Shown: positions 56,333 to 64,000 of the stretch, one piece after another
Numbering within the stretch: position 1 is the first letter of the stretch
Layout: each line of letters begins with the position of its first letter
Assembly: GCA_965237985.1 (NCBI GenBank)
Contig: OZ250161.1
Coordinates: forward strand, 1,240,001-1,304,000
DNA from: G965212025 sp965237985
Lineage (GTDB): Bacteria > Pseudomonadota > Gammaproteobacteria > Poriferisulfidales > Oxydemutatoraceae
Reading direction: 5' to 3'
DNA length: 64,000 bases
The notes under the pieces: generated by a model
The model's database searches: none
What the model was told of the DNA's origin: nothing
What the model saw: the letters and a program-made list of their open reading frames with translations, nothing else
Position numbers and translations under genes: made by a program

Positions 56333-56886
56333 CAACCGCAATCATCGGCCTGGGAGTGGCGTACGCTTTTCTTGTCGCTCTTGTGTTGAATTTGTGTTTC
56401 CGCTCACCATGGTCATTCTGGCTGAAACTTACGTCTGTCGCTTTGGCCGCCACCCTGTATTTTGTCGCCTACTCTTCCTTGACCGAACTGTTGGGCTGGC
56501 CCAATAAATCTGAAAATCTTCCTTCTCGCTTCCAACTTGTCAGTGCCATAATCATAGAACCCCCCAAACAAACGCTGGATGAGGAGAGGCAACAAACCAT
56601 CGCAACTCCGTTGACGCAAAACAAAGGCCAGGGGATGATTTTCCTCTGGATCCTTTCACTGGAAAGTGACAGGCCAGGCAGCGAACCAAGAGCATACGAA
56701 GTGCCTTATTCCCTGAAAATGCACAAAATTGTTTCCGCTGCCCTGGATCGGATCAGTCAGGGACTTCCCCAGATCGGAGAAACAGAAAAAATATCGGCCA
56801 GAGGCGAAACACTTGAACTTTTTGCAAGCGATGAACTGCAAATCAAAATCTACGATGTCCCCGCCCCGGAACTCCCCGGAAAGTAG
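56329..56886 (+). CDS. Membrane protein of the channel locus, unknown function
   Basis: A 185-residue protein starting with an ATGA overlap of the previous gene. Two predicted transmembrane helices (IIGLGVAYAFLVALVLNLCF and WLKLTSVALAATLYFVAYSS) are followed by a periplasmic or cytoplasmic tail with ISQGLPQIGETEKISARGET. I recognise no family. The overlap and order tie it to the channel pair. Confidence 0.55.
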   Translation: MTTAIIGLGVAYAFLVALVLNLCFRSPWSFWLKLTSVALAATLYFVAYSSLTELLGWPNKSENLPSRFQLVSAIIIEPPKQTLDEERQQTIATPLTQNKGQGMIFLWILSLESDRPGSEPRAYEVPYSLKMHKIVSAALDRISQGLPQIGETEKISARGETLELFASDELQIKIYDVPAPELPGK

Positions 56887-56902
56887 TGCCTGCCTGGGAC
56901 CT

Positions 56903-57610
56903 ATGTTCCAGAAGATTTTCCCAGCTCTGCTTTGTTTTCTGCTCATTGATTGCAGCCACTCTCCAGAGCAGAACAAAAGCTGGTTTCCGCTCCAGGAAGG
57001 CAGGCAGTGGCGTTATGAAGTCGTAGAACATCTAAACTCTGGCAAAACAAAACGTTCCATTCTGGAAATGGAAAATCTGGCAGCGGAAAAAATCGGCAAT
57101 GAACGGCTGCAGCTCAAGAAATCAAGTTCTGGCAACCGCTATTACTTCCAGGAAAACGCGGATGGCATTACCCGCGTAGCCAGTCAAAGCATTGTTGAAA
57201 GCTTCCCCCGTCCCGACGTTCCGGGCCGTTTTGTGATTCGCCTGCCCATCAATGCCGACACCAGCTGGGAATATGTATCCGGCCCAATCATCATCAAACG
57301 CTCCTACCCGCTGGGAAGCATGATTTTGACGCACCGTCTAAAGATAAGAACACGATGGGCATACGTTGGCATGGATGAAACTGTGGAAACTCCCATGAAA
57401 ACTTTTGTGAACTGCCTGCATGTGCGCGGCACGGCAACTTCTATGATTCCCCGCGATTTAGGCTTGACCCGATCACAAGGCACTTTCGTGACCGACGAAT
57501 GGTATGCAAAAGGGGTGGGGCTGGTAAAGCTGGTGCATACAGAAACCGTAGATTTGGAACCCCGACTGGGCGGAAAAATCGTGATCAGTCTGCTCGGCAT
57601 TGAATCGTAG
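56903..57610 (+). CDS. Predicted lipoprotein of the channel locus
   Basis: A 235-residue protein with a lipoprotein-like N-terminus: FQKIFPALLCFLLIDCSHS, where LIDC is close to the lipobox L-x-x-C. The remainder is beta-rich, with WFPLQEGRQWRYEVVEHLNS, a pattern seen in small periplasmic beta-barrels. It is 16 bases after the preceding gene. The end is GIES-stop at 57608, where the 202-bp array begins. Function is unknown; its context suggests part of the channel system. Confidence 0.6.
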   Translation: MFQKIFPALLCFLLIDCSHSPEQNKSWFPLQEGRQWRYEVVEHLNSGKTKRSILEMENLAAEKIGNERLQLKKSSSGNRYYFQENADGITRVASQSIVESFPRPDVPGRFVIRLPINADTSWEYVSGPIIIKRSYPLGSMILTHRLKIRTRWAYVGMDETVETPMKTFVNCLHVRGTATSMIPRDLGLTRSQGTFVTDEWYAKGVGLVKLVHTETVDLEPRLGGKIVISLLGIES

Positions 57611-58290
57611 TCCCAGCATCTTGTCGCCGAGATTCTTGACTCCCCGGCAATCCATCCCTTTTCCTGCCAGGCAACAGAAACACATTCCGAACAGACTCCC
57701 GCAACGGTTCCCCGTTCTGCCGTGCTTTTTATCCGACCACGACCAGGAGCGTCCCATTCATCCCCGCCCGGCCTCATAAAGCTACGGCCAAGACTCTTTA
57801 TTCATATCGTAGTCCCAGCATCTTGTCGCCGAGATTCTTGACCCCCCGGCAATCCATCCCTTTTCCTGCCAGGCAACAGAAACACATTCCGAACAGACTC
57901 CCGCAACGGTTCCCCGTTCTGCCGTGCTTTTTATCCGACCACGACCAGGAGCGTCCCATTCATCCCCGCCCGGCCTCATAAAGCCACGGCCAAGACTCTT
58001 TATTCATATCGTAGTCCCGGCATCCTGCCCGCCGAGATTCTTGACTCCCCGGCAATCCATCCCTTTTCCTGCCAGGCAACAGAAACACATTCCGAACAGA
58101 CTCCCGCAACGGTTCCCCGTTCTGCCGTGCTTTTTATCCGACCACGACCAGGAGCGTCCCATTCATCCCCGCCCGGCCTCATAAAGCTACGGCCAAGACT
58201 CTTTATTCATATCGTAGTCCCGGCATCCTGCCCGCCGAGATTCTTGACCCCCCGGCAATCCATCCCTTTTCCTGCCAGGCAACAGAAGCC
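57605..58290. repeat. Tandem array, 202-bp unit, 3.4 copies, starting at the lipoprotein stop codon
   Basis: TCGTAGTCCC occurs at 57605, 57807, 58009 and 58212, spaced 202, 202 and 203 bp. The first copy is fused to the last two codons and stop of the lipoprotein gene. Units 3 and 4 share a CCGGCATCCTGCCC variant absent from the first two. The array ends near 58290 where CAGAAGCCAGGCCGG diverges. No genes lie inside. Confidence 0.95.
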
Positions 58291-58550
58291 AGGCCGGATA
58301 TTTCAAGTATGGAACAAAGCAGGCCCCATCACGTGAGGCATTCATATCCTCATTGCATGGGCACACAGTGCCGCCTCTTCCTCCCGTCCATAAACAGTAC
58401 TTTGTCGGCGGTTGATTTTTGTGTCATTTGCTTCTTCCTGGCCAAGGGTTCCAGTCGAGACATCATGAGCTAAAAAAGCGGACACGATCCTGTCGGCCGT
58501 ACAGCCGGAGGGAACTTGAAGTTTTAGGAAAGCCGGGCTACGATGGAGGG
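58291..58550. promoter_or_regulatory. Upstream region of the SoxYZ-like gene
   Basis: About 260 bp with no gene. It contains the 58411-58440 element that resembles the pqqA upstream region. A GGAGGG directly precedes the ATG at 58551. Confidence 0.4.
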
Positions 58551-59375
58551 ATGGAACGATTCTCCTTGGGTCGGCGTAATTTTATCAGCATATGTGCGGG
58601 TGCCGGGGTGATGGCGAAGCTGGGAACGGCTGGTGCAAATCTTGCTCCTTTCGGTTCCGACCTCGACTCTTGGTTCGAGTTACGCCCCCTGCTTTTTGGC
58701 GAGCAGGAAATTGCCAGCAGCGAGGGCAAAGTCCGGATCGAGATTGCCAAGTATCCACAGGAAGCCGGCGACGTTCCGACCGGGATTTATTCGACCCTTC
58801 CACAAACCCCTTTGAGCTTCATCAAAAAGCACACTTTGATTGTGGATGACAATCCTTCCCCGGTTGCCGCCGTTTTTGAGATGTCGCCACGAAACGGCAA
58901 AGCCGACATCGAAACACGCATAAGAGTCGATACTTTTTCTTTTGTGCGCGTTATTTCCGAGCTGAACAACGGCCACCTCCTGATGGATTCAGCCCGCGTT
59001 TATGTTGCCGGAGGATGTTCAGGTTCGGCCCAGGCGGATACGCTTGACGCCGCGGCCATGAAAGCTATAGAGGAAAAACTAGGGCGCATGGAGTTGCACC
59101 ATGAAGGCATTCGTATTGGCGTGCCGACAAAATTTACTTTCCGAATCTCCCACCCGAATTTTTTTCAGCCCGCTTATTTCATAAAGGACATCAAGATCGT
59201 GAACGCCGAAAACAAAACCGTGATTGAAGTCCAGGGAGACGTGACTTTCAGCCAGAATCCAGAAGTGGTTTTTTATTACACATTGCACGCGGCCGAGGAA
59301 ACTTTCAAGGCCACTGTCGAAGACTCCAAAAACCTGGTTTTTGAAAGTCAGTGGCAGCTGAACGGCACAATCTGA
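58551..59375 (+). CDS. Quinoprotein dehydrogenase-associated SoxYZ-like carrier
   Basis: A 274-residue fused SoxY-SoxZ-like protein of the type found beside PQQ dehydrogenases. MERFSLGRRNFISICAGAGV is a twin-arginine export signal (RRNFI). The SoxY-like part runs to VYVAGGCSGSAQAD, whose cysteine corresponds to the swinging-arm cysteine (a GGCGG end in classical SoxY). The SoxZ-like part begins KFTFRISHPNFFQPAYFIKD. I choose ATG 58551 as the start; the open frame is longer upstream but has no export signal. The bound ligand in quinoprotein pathways is unknown. Confidence 0.85.
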   Translation: MERFSLGRRNFISICAGAGVMAKLGTAGANLAPFGSDLDSWFELRPLLFGEQEIASSEGKVRIEIAKYPQEAGDVPTGIYSTLPQTPLSFIKKHTLIVDDNPSPVAAVFEMSPRNGKADIETRIRVDTFSFVRVISELNNGHLLMDSARVYVAGGCSGSAQADTLDAAAMKAIEEKLGRMELHHEGIRIGVPTKFTFRISHPNFFQPAYFIKDIKIVNAENKTVIEVQGDVTFSQNPEVVFYYTLHAAEETFKATVEDSKNLVFESQWQLNGTI

Positions 59376-59445
59376 ACGAACGGTTCACGCGGCCACGCAA
59401 TTCAGTGGTCACCGTTTCTCGTCCTTGGGCAGCTGTTTTGCCTGG

Positions 59446-60192
59446 ATGACAAACAGGTCAGTAAAAAACAGTTGCTTTATGTTGTTCCTGGCGGTTGCTT
59501 TGCCGCTGTCCCTGTTGCTCCTGTCGCCGTTTTTTGACGGTCCGGAAAAAGCAGCAGCAACAGAGAAAGTTCCTTCCTCCGAGACCTCTCCTGCCAATAA
59601 CAAGGTGGCGGGATCCAACGGTGCCGCGGTTATTGAAAGTGAGCCGAATTTCTCCGAAGAAAGCCGACACGTACAGCCTGCTTCCGGCGCTTGGAAAACC
59701 ATACGTTTCAGTTATGACGAAAGACTGAATGGGGTGTCGCACTCCCTGCTTCATTATCTGCGCGGGGCCTTTCTGAAAAAACACGGAACGCTCTATCCGT
59801 ACCCGGCTTTGCCGAAAATCGCTTTTGTTGCGCCGGCAGAACTGTCACTGAAGGTATGCCATGGCAAATGCCTTGTCAGGGGCTGGTTCCCCACAGGAAA
59901 TACCCTCTACCTGGATAACTCTTTGAAAGTCCTGACCAACCTGGAACATCGCAGCATCCTGTTGCATGAGATCGTCCATTACTTCCAGTACTTTTCCCAT
60001 ACAGAGCACGGCACACAAACCGCAAACACCGACCGCTGCGAAGCTTGGCTGGCCCGGGAAACAGAGGCTTATGTCATTCAGCACGCATGGCTGGAAGAAC
60101 AACATGCCGGGAAGAAACTCATACCCTCCTATCAATATCGGAGACAGAGGCTTGGTGGCTGCCCCACCACCCCGTCGAAGAGAGAAAATTAA
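59446..60192 (+). CDS. Predicted zinc-peptidase-like exported protein (DUF6647-like)
   Basis: A 248-residue protein. An N-terminal hydrophobic segment (MLFLAVALPLSLLLLSPF) exports or anchors it. The C-terminal half has LLHEIVHYFQYFSH, a HExxH-type zinc site, and the CEAWLARETEAYVIQHAWLE segment provides a third acidic ligand. Catalytic activity is plausible but unproved. It converges on the next gene on the other strand, and their 3' ends overlap by 74 bases. Confidence 0.65.
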   Translation: MTNRSVKNSCFMLFLAVALPLSLLLLSPFFDGPEKAAATEKVPSSETSPANNKVAGSNGAAVIESEPNFSEESRHVQPASGAWKTIRFSYDERLNGVSHSLLHYLRGAFLKKHGTLYPYPALPKIAFVAPAELSLKVCHGKCLVRGWFPTGNTLYLDNSLKVLTNLEHRSILLHEIVHYFQYFSHTEHGTQTANTDRCEAWLARETEAYVIQHAWLEEQHAGKKLIPSYQYRRQRLGGCPTTPSKREN

Positions 60193-60976
60193 GCCATGAA
60201 ACAGACGGCTTGCCTGACTCCGAGCTGAGCAGCACCTTGGACAGCATTTTGCCCAAAAAGTAAAAACGCTGTTCCAGTAACACCGGTTGTTCACACACGT
60301 AGGGAATTGCTTCCTCACGTTGCTCAAATATCCTCGTCGCCCACCTGTAGTTTGCTTCCATCTCCTCTAAAAGTTCGGGGCTGGAGTCCCCCTGTTTTTC
60401 ATGCTGTGCCAATACCTGTGCTTTTCTGTCCATTTCCTGGATCAATCTATTTTGTGCTTTGCCGAAAAGCAGAATTTTGCGCAACAGTTTTTTTCGTTCA
60501 TAATCAGTCGCCCCAAAAAGTGAGTGGAGAAGAATCTCCAACGTTTCCTTGCGCTCTTTCGACAGGGTTGGCTGCAAGCGGACGGCAACCCAGAATCGCG
60601 CTTTTTCCAGCCGATTCTCACTCACCTGAGGTTTCAGCCAACTCGCCAGATCGTAACGCAGAGAATCGATAATGCTGCCACTGTACCTGGTGTTATCCAC
60701 AAACATGGCAAGTTCCCGTTGTGCCTGCTGAAGCGGCAGGTCGCGCCGCGCGAGGTGCCTGGCAAAGCCACTGATTTCTGGATGTTCGGTACGGATTTTG
60801 TCCACGACATCTGCGGACAATGTAGGTAAAATAGCCACTCCTGGGGACAGTACGGGAACATAGCGTTGCACGCATGGCCAGTTTGCCAGGTTTATTTCTT
60901 GCGCCGCCAAGAGCGTCGGGGCGCAGAACCACGGCAGCCCCACGAGCAAGAGGCTGTAGAATCGCGCTTGCGTCAT
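60119..60976 (-). CDS. Exported protein of unknown function near the ABC transporter
   Basis: A 285-residue protein with a signal peptide (FYSLLLVGLPWFCAPTLLAA) followed by EINLANWPCVQRYVPVLSPG. The rest is helical and charged. Proteins with an N-terminal WPCVQ segment occur near PQQ/methylotrophy clusters, as I recall, but I cannot name the family firmly. It is divergent from the substrate-binding protein gene, starting almost on top of it, and its last 74 bases overlap the metallopeptidase-like gene. Confidence 0.6.
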   Translation of the reverse strand: MTQARFYSLLLVGLPWFCAPTLLAAQEINLANWPCVQRYVPVLSPGVAILPTLSADVVDKIRTEHPEISGFARHLARRDLPLQQAQRELAMFVDNTRYSGSIIDSLRYDLASWLKPQVSENRLEKARFWVAVRLQPTLSKERKETLEILLHSLFGATDYERKKLLRKILLFGKAQNRLIQEMDRKAQVLAQHEKQGDSSPELLEEMEANYRWATRIFEQREEAIPYVCEQPVLLEQRFYFLGKMLSKVLLSSESGKPSVSWLNFLSSTGWWGSHQASVSDIDRRV

Positions 60977-61034
60977 GAATATCGAACCATTGAACTATCC
61001 CCATTCTACAACAAACAACCGCAGTTCTGCCGCC

Positions 61035-62030
61035 GTGAAAATACATTTTGCCAACCGCCTGCTGCTTTTCGTTTTTCTTTCTTTCTGTATTGGTACGTCC
61101 AGCCAGGCAAACCCGGATTTTAGAATTGGCACCTTGAGTTTCGGAACGGTCAACTGGGAACTGAATACCATCAAGGAACATCGTTTCGATCAGCAAAACA
61201 CCATGCGCATCAGCGTCACCACTTTTGCGGGAAATCTGGCTGCAAAAATTGCGCTCAATGGCGGTGAAGTGGATGCCATTGTCAGCGACTGGATCTGGGT
61301 TTCCAGAATGCGCAACAGAGGCGTAGATTACTCATTTCTCCCCTACACGTCCGCGCTGGGTGCAGTCATGGTGCCGGCGGGTTCGGCGATTCATGATGTG
61401 TCAGGGCTGCAAGGTGCTTCACTGGGTGTGGCAGGCGGGAGCCTTGACAAAAGCTGGCTGTTGTTCCAGGCATTTACGCTCACCAGGTTCGGCTTTGACA
61501 TTGCGAAAAAAACCAGCTTTGTGTACGCTGCACCCCCTCTCATTAACGGCCAGCTGGTGCGCGGCAGATTTGACGCGGGGCTGAATTACTGGCATTACTG
61601 TGCCCGCCTGGAAGCGCTTGGCTACCGGCGCCTCATTGAAGTCCGCAACATGCTGCATGCCTTGCGTATTCCCCAACCGCCGCCTCTGGTGGGTTACGTT
61701 TTCAGAGAAAAATTCGCCCACACCAATCCCGGGATAATTTCCGGCTTCAGCAAAGCGTTAAGTGCAGCACGTGCGCTCCTTCGTAAAAAAGAAAAAAGCG
61801 AATGGGAACGGCTCAAACCCCTTATGAAAATTTCCAGCCCCAAGGAATTCCAGACGCTGCAAAAGCGGTACCTTGAGGGCATCCCGAACCCCGTGGACGC
61901 AGAGAACCTGCGTGACGCGGAAAAACTCATAGGAGTTTTACATCAGTTCGGTGGCAGCAAACTAGTCGGCAACAAAGCGACTTTGGCGCCGGGCACGTTT
62001 TGGGGCGTTTCACTTCCCACAAAAGAATGA
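61035..62030 (+). CDS. NitT/TauT-type ABC transporter substrate-binding protein
   Basis: A 331-residue periplasmic binding protein. MKIHFANRLLLFVFLSFCIG with GTSSQA is a signal peptide if translation starts at the GTG 61035; ATG 60975 is the alternative. FRIGTLSFGTVNWELNTIKE, AAKIALNGGEVDAIVSDWIW, and YTSALGAVMVPAGSAIHDVS belong to the NMT1/SsuA-like fold. The stop overlaps the permease start by 4 bases. The ligand cannot be told. The association with quinoprotein genes in this window suggests a cofactor or metal-related substrate (inference). Confidence 0.85.
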   Translation: MKIHFANRLLLFVFLSFCIGTSSQANPDFRIGTLSFGTVNWELNTIKEHRFDQQNTMRISVTTFAGNLAAKIALNGGEVDAIVSDWIWVSRMRNRGVDYSFLPYTSALGAVMVPAGSAIHDVSGLQGASLGVAGGSLDKSWLLFQAFTLTRFGFDIAKKTSFVYAAPPLINGQLVRGRFDAGLNYWHYCARLEALGYRRLIEVRNMLHALRIPQPPPLVGYVFREKFAHTNPGIISGFSKALSAARALLRKKEKSEWERLKPLMKISSPKEFQTLQKRYLEGIPNPVDAENLRDAEKLIGVLHQFGGSKLVGNKATLAPGTFWGVSLPTKE

Positions 62031-62785
62031 AGGCACAGGTCGAAATCCGGCCCTGGGTTGCCACCGGGCTTTCCATAGCGGTGTTCATGACTTTGTGGGA
62101 GATCGGCGCCCACTTCCTGGGGCCCGATGAACTGCCTGGACCTATGACCGTTTGGGCGGCGGTCGTCCATAACTATGAAAGTGGACTGTTGGTCAAAGAC
62201 ACCGGCATTACTTTGTGGCGGGTTTTTGCCAGCTTCATAATCGCCATCAGCATCGGGATTGCCCTCGGCATTTTGCTCGGCAGCTGCCACCGGACCGACC
62301 AGCTTTTTGACCCTTGGCTGGTGTTTTTTCTGAATATCCCGGCATTGCTGGTCATCATCCTGGCTTATATCTGGATGGGGCTTACCGAGACCGCGGCAAT
62401 CACGGCGGTGGCCATTAACAAAATCCCCAACGTGGTAGTCACAATCCGGGAAGGGGTCCGGGCACTGCGTCGTGACCTGCAGGAAGCCGCGAAAATCTTT
62501 CGCTTCGGATATGTGAAAACTCTGCTCCATGTAACTTTGCCGGAGTTAGGACCTTACATAGCGGCCTCCATGCGTTCAGGTATCGCCCTGATATGGAAAA
62601 TCGTTCTGGTCGTGGAACTGCTCGGACGTAGCGACGGTGTGGGATTTCAACTCAGCGAAAATTTCCAGCTTTTTGACATCGCCGGCATCATGGCCTGGGG
62701 TCTGGTCTTTATTGTCATCATGCAGGCGGTCGAGTTTTTTGCCCTTCGACCCCTGGAAACCCATTTAAATCGCTGGCGCAAATGA
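62027..62785 (+). CDS. NitT/TauT-type ABC transporter permease
   Basis: A 252-residue inner-membrane permease with five or six transmembrane helices. LQEAAKIFRFGYVKTLLHVTLPELGPYIAA is the EAA loop that contacts the ATPase. MKAQVEI at ATG 62027 overlaps the preceding stop (ATGA); the longer frame lies inside the binding-protein gene. The ATPase gene follows with the same 4-base overlap. Confidence 0.92.
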   Translation: MKAQVEIRPWVATGLSIAVFMTLWEIGAHFLGPDELPGPMTVWAAVVHNYESGLLVKDTGITLWRVFASFIIAISIGIALGILLGSCHRTDQLFDPWLVFFLNIPALLVIILAYIWMGLTETAAITAVAINKIPNVVVTIREGVRALRRDLQEAAKIFRFGYVKTLLHVTLPELGPYIAASMRSGIALIWKIVLVVELLGRSDGVGFQLSENFQLFDIAGIMAWGLVFIVIMQAVEFFALRPLETHLNRWRK

Positions 62786-63516
62786 GGCAGGACTTCAGCG
62801 TTCGCGTCAACAGTAAACACTTTCTTGACGGTAAAAAACGTCTTGCGGTGCTCGGCAACATTGCTTTTGATGTCCCGCCAGGGCAAGTCACTGCACTTGT
62901 GGGACCTTCAGGCTGCGGAAAAACCACTTTGCTGAACCTGATCGCCGGACTTGACACTGATTACGACGGTGAAATCCGTTTGCCACACTCCAAGAACGGC
63001 GCAGTTCCGGTTTCTTTTGTTTTCCAGGAACCGAGACTGCTTCCCTGGCGCTCAGTGCAGGAAAATGTAAGCCTGGTTTTTCCAAGGAGAAATTACGAAA
63101 ACAAACAAAAAGTCATGGCCATGCTTGAAAAAATGGAGCTGACTGAGGTTGCAGATCAGTTTCCACATTCTCTTTCTCTGGGGATGTCTCGTCGGGTTTC
63201 CCTGGCGCGGGCCCTCGTCACCGAAGCACCGGTATTACTCATGGATGAGCCTTTTGTTTCCCTGGATGCCCCCACTGCAAACCGGTTGCGCAAAATATTG
63301 CTCCAGCGACTTGAAGAAACCCGGGCCGCGGTTATTTTCGTGACCCACGATTTGCGCGAAGCGCTCTATCTGGCCGACGATTTACTGTTGCTGTCGCAGA
63401 AGCCCGCAGTGCTGGATGCCAAGATCTCCCTCACCGGGAGCCGAGGCAGGGCGGAGCAGAAAGTTGAAAAAATGCGACAGGAAATTCTTGGAAAGTACCC
63501 TTGGCTGGGAGAATAA
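62782..63516 (+). CDS. NitT/TauT-type ABC transporter ATP-binding protein
   Basis: A 244-residue ATPase. Walker A is GPSGCGKTT, the Q-loop FQEPRLLPWRSVQENV, the signature appears as LSLGMSRRVSLARALV (the usual LSGGMxxR reads SLGMSRR), Walker B is VLLMDEPFVSLD and the switch histidine lies in FVTHDLREAL. The substituted signature is within the range for this subfamily. It completes the three-gene transporter; the following OsmC gene overlaps its end. Confidence 0.93.
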   Translation: MRQDFSVRVNSKHFLDGKKRLAVLGNIAFDVPPGQVTALVGPSGCGKTTLLNLIAGLDTDYDGEIRLPHSKNGAVPVSFVFQEPRLLPWRSVQENVSLVFPRRNYENKQKVMAMLEKMELTEVADQFPHSLSLGMSRRVSLARALVTEAPVLLMDEPFVSLDAPTANRLRKILLQRLEETRAAVIFVTHDLREALYLADDLLLLSQKPAVLDAKISLTGSRGRAEQKVEKMRQEILGKYPWLGE

Positions 63517-63935
63517 TGGAAAGCAAGGTCAAGTGGTACGGGGATATGAGCTTCGTTGGCGAGTCCGGAAGCGGGCACTGCGTCGTCATGGATGGCGCGC
63601 CGGCGGCAGGAGGACGCAATCTGGCAGCACGTCCCATGGAAATGGTGCTGATGGGGTTGGGTGGCTGCAATGCTTTTGATCTGGTGAGCGAGCTGAAACA
63701 AAGAAAGCAGAATTTGCAGGGACTGGAGATTCGCATCAGAGCAACACGTGCCGATGGGGAACCTGCGATTTTCACACACATACATCTGCTGTATGTCGTC
63801 ACCGGCTGCGGGATCGACAAACAGGAAGTAGAAGCGGTTGTCAGGCTTTCAACGGAAAAACTGTCATCGGTTTCTTCGATGCTTGCAAAAACAGCCAAAA
63901 TTGAATACGAAATAGAGTTTAGCGAAAGCAGCTGA
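63516..63935 (+). CDS. OsmC family protein with one of the two cysteines replaced
   Basis: A 139-residue OsmC/YhfA-like protein. The first conserved cysteine is in GLGGCNAFDL (Cys51). The second, normally in E-K-Y-C-S, reads EKLSSVSSML, so serine replaces cysteine at about residue 117. Peroxidase activity that needs both would be impaired. ATG 63516 gives MESKVKWYGDMSF; the gene overlaps the ATPase stop by one base. YhfA-type members lack clear peroxidase roles. Confidence 0.85.
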   Translation: MESKVKWYGDMSFVGESGSGHCVVMDGAPAAGGRNLAARPMEMVLMGLGGCNAFDLVSELKQRKQNLQGLEIRIRATRADGEPAIFTHIHLLYVVTGCGIDKQEVEAVVRLSTEKLSSVSSMLAKTAKIEYEIEFSESS

Positions 63936-64000
63936 AGCCTCGTATTTTCCAATCGTTCGGCACCGGCAAGTCGCTTGCTTTTGCGTGCCATTCACGATGT

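Noticed and set aside
54982..57610. Zorya-type anti-phage system (ZorAB)
   Set aside because: The channel protein lacks the long ZorA cytoplasmic tail, the partner lacks an OmpA-like domain, and no helicase or nuclease gene follows.
1..64000. tRNA or rRNA genes
   Set aside because: I found no cloverleaf with a convincing T-arm and acceptor stem and no rRNA signature by eye; a tRNA search would be needed to be sure.

Overview
The window reads as chromosome of an aerobic, ubiquinone-using gammaproteobacterium. Markers are UbiH and a UbiI-like hydroxylase, ZapA/ZapB-type division proteins, a type II secretion cluster, Mpl, HemL, PurM-PurN, IlvD, TldD/PmbA and a general porin. A complete PQQ operon (pqqABCDE plus an S33 peptidase), a PQQ-type sugar dehydrogenase-like protein, a SoxYZ-like quinoprotein-associated carrier and a NitT/TauT-like ABC transporter point to an alcohol-oxidising or methylotrophic lifestyle. 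This is inference: no methanol dehydrogenase is in the window.

Layout: thiol peroxidase (0.3-0.9 kb); a convergent ubiquinone hydroxylase pair (1.9-4.3 kb); pepP, zapB-like, zapA and a candidate 6S RNA (5.6-7.8 kb); rhombosortase-rhodanese pair (8.0-8.9 kb); gspGHIJKLMN (9.4-15.0 kb); yaaA and mpl (15.9-18.2 kb); ABC exporter and nitroreductase (20.6-23.9 kb); hemL, purM, purN (24-27.4 kb); a 1289-residue secreted repeat protein (27.8-31.6 kb); a broken IS481 element between long direct repeats (32.4-34.1 kb); the PQQ operon and dehydrogenase (35.3-41.0 kb); a giant 134-bp array (41.2-44.0 kb); an alpha/beta hydrolase and a secreted protein (44.2-46.1 kb); a porin with a decayed tandem copy (46.2-48.9 kb); ilvD, nitrilase, tldD, pmbA (49.1-54.8 kb); an uncharacterised MotA/TolQ-like channel locus (55.0-57.6 kb); SoxYZ-like carrier, metallopeptidase-like protein, NitT-type ABC transporter and an OsmC protein (58.6-63.9 kb).

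The striking property is not one gene. Nearly every gene junction that is not tightly overlapped has been expanded into a tandem array (unit 122-353 bp, 2 to about 21 copies). Units usually contain the 3' end of one flanking gene, the spacer, and sometimes the 5' end of the other. Several arrays are bounded by 6-15 bp matches shared by the two flanks, so they look like products of short-homology tandem duplication followed by unequal recombination. One array appears to have blown apart a small membrane-protein gene. With a broken transposase, a decayed porin copy and other fragments, this suggests a relaxed-selection genome, perhaps host-associated. Copy numbers in the arrays need long reads before they are trusted.
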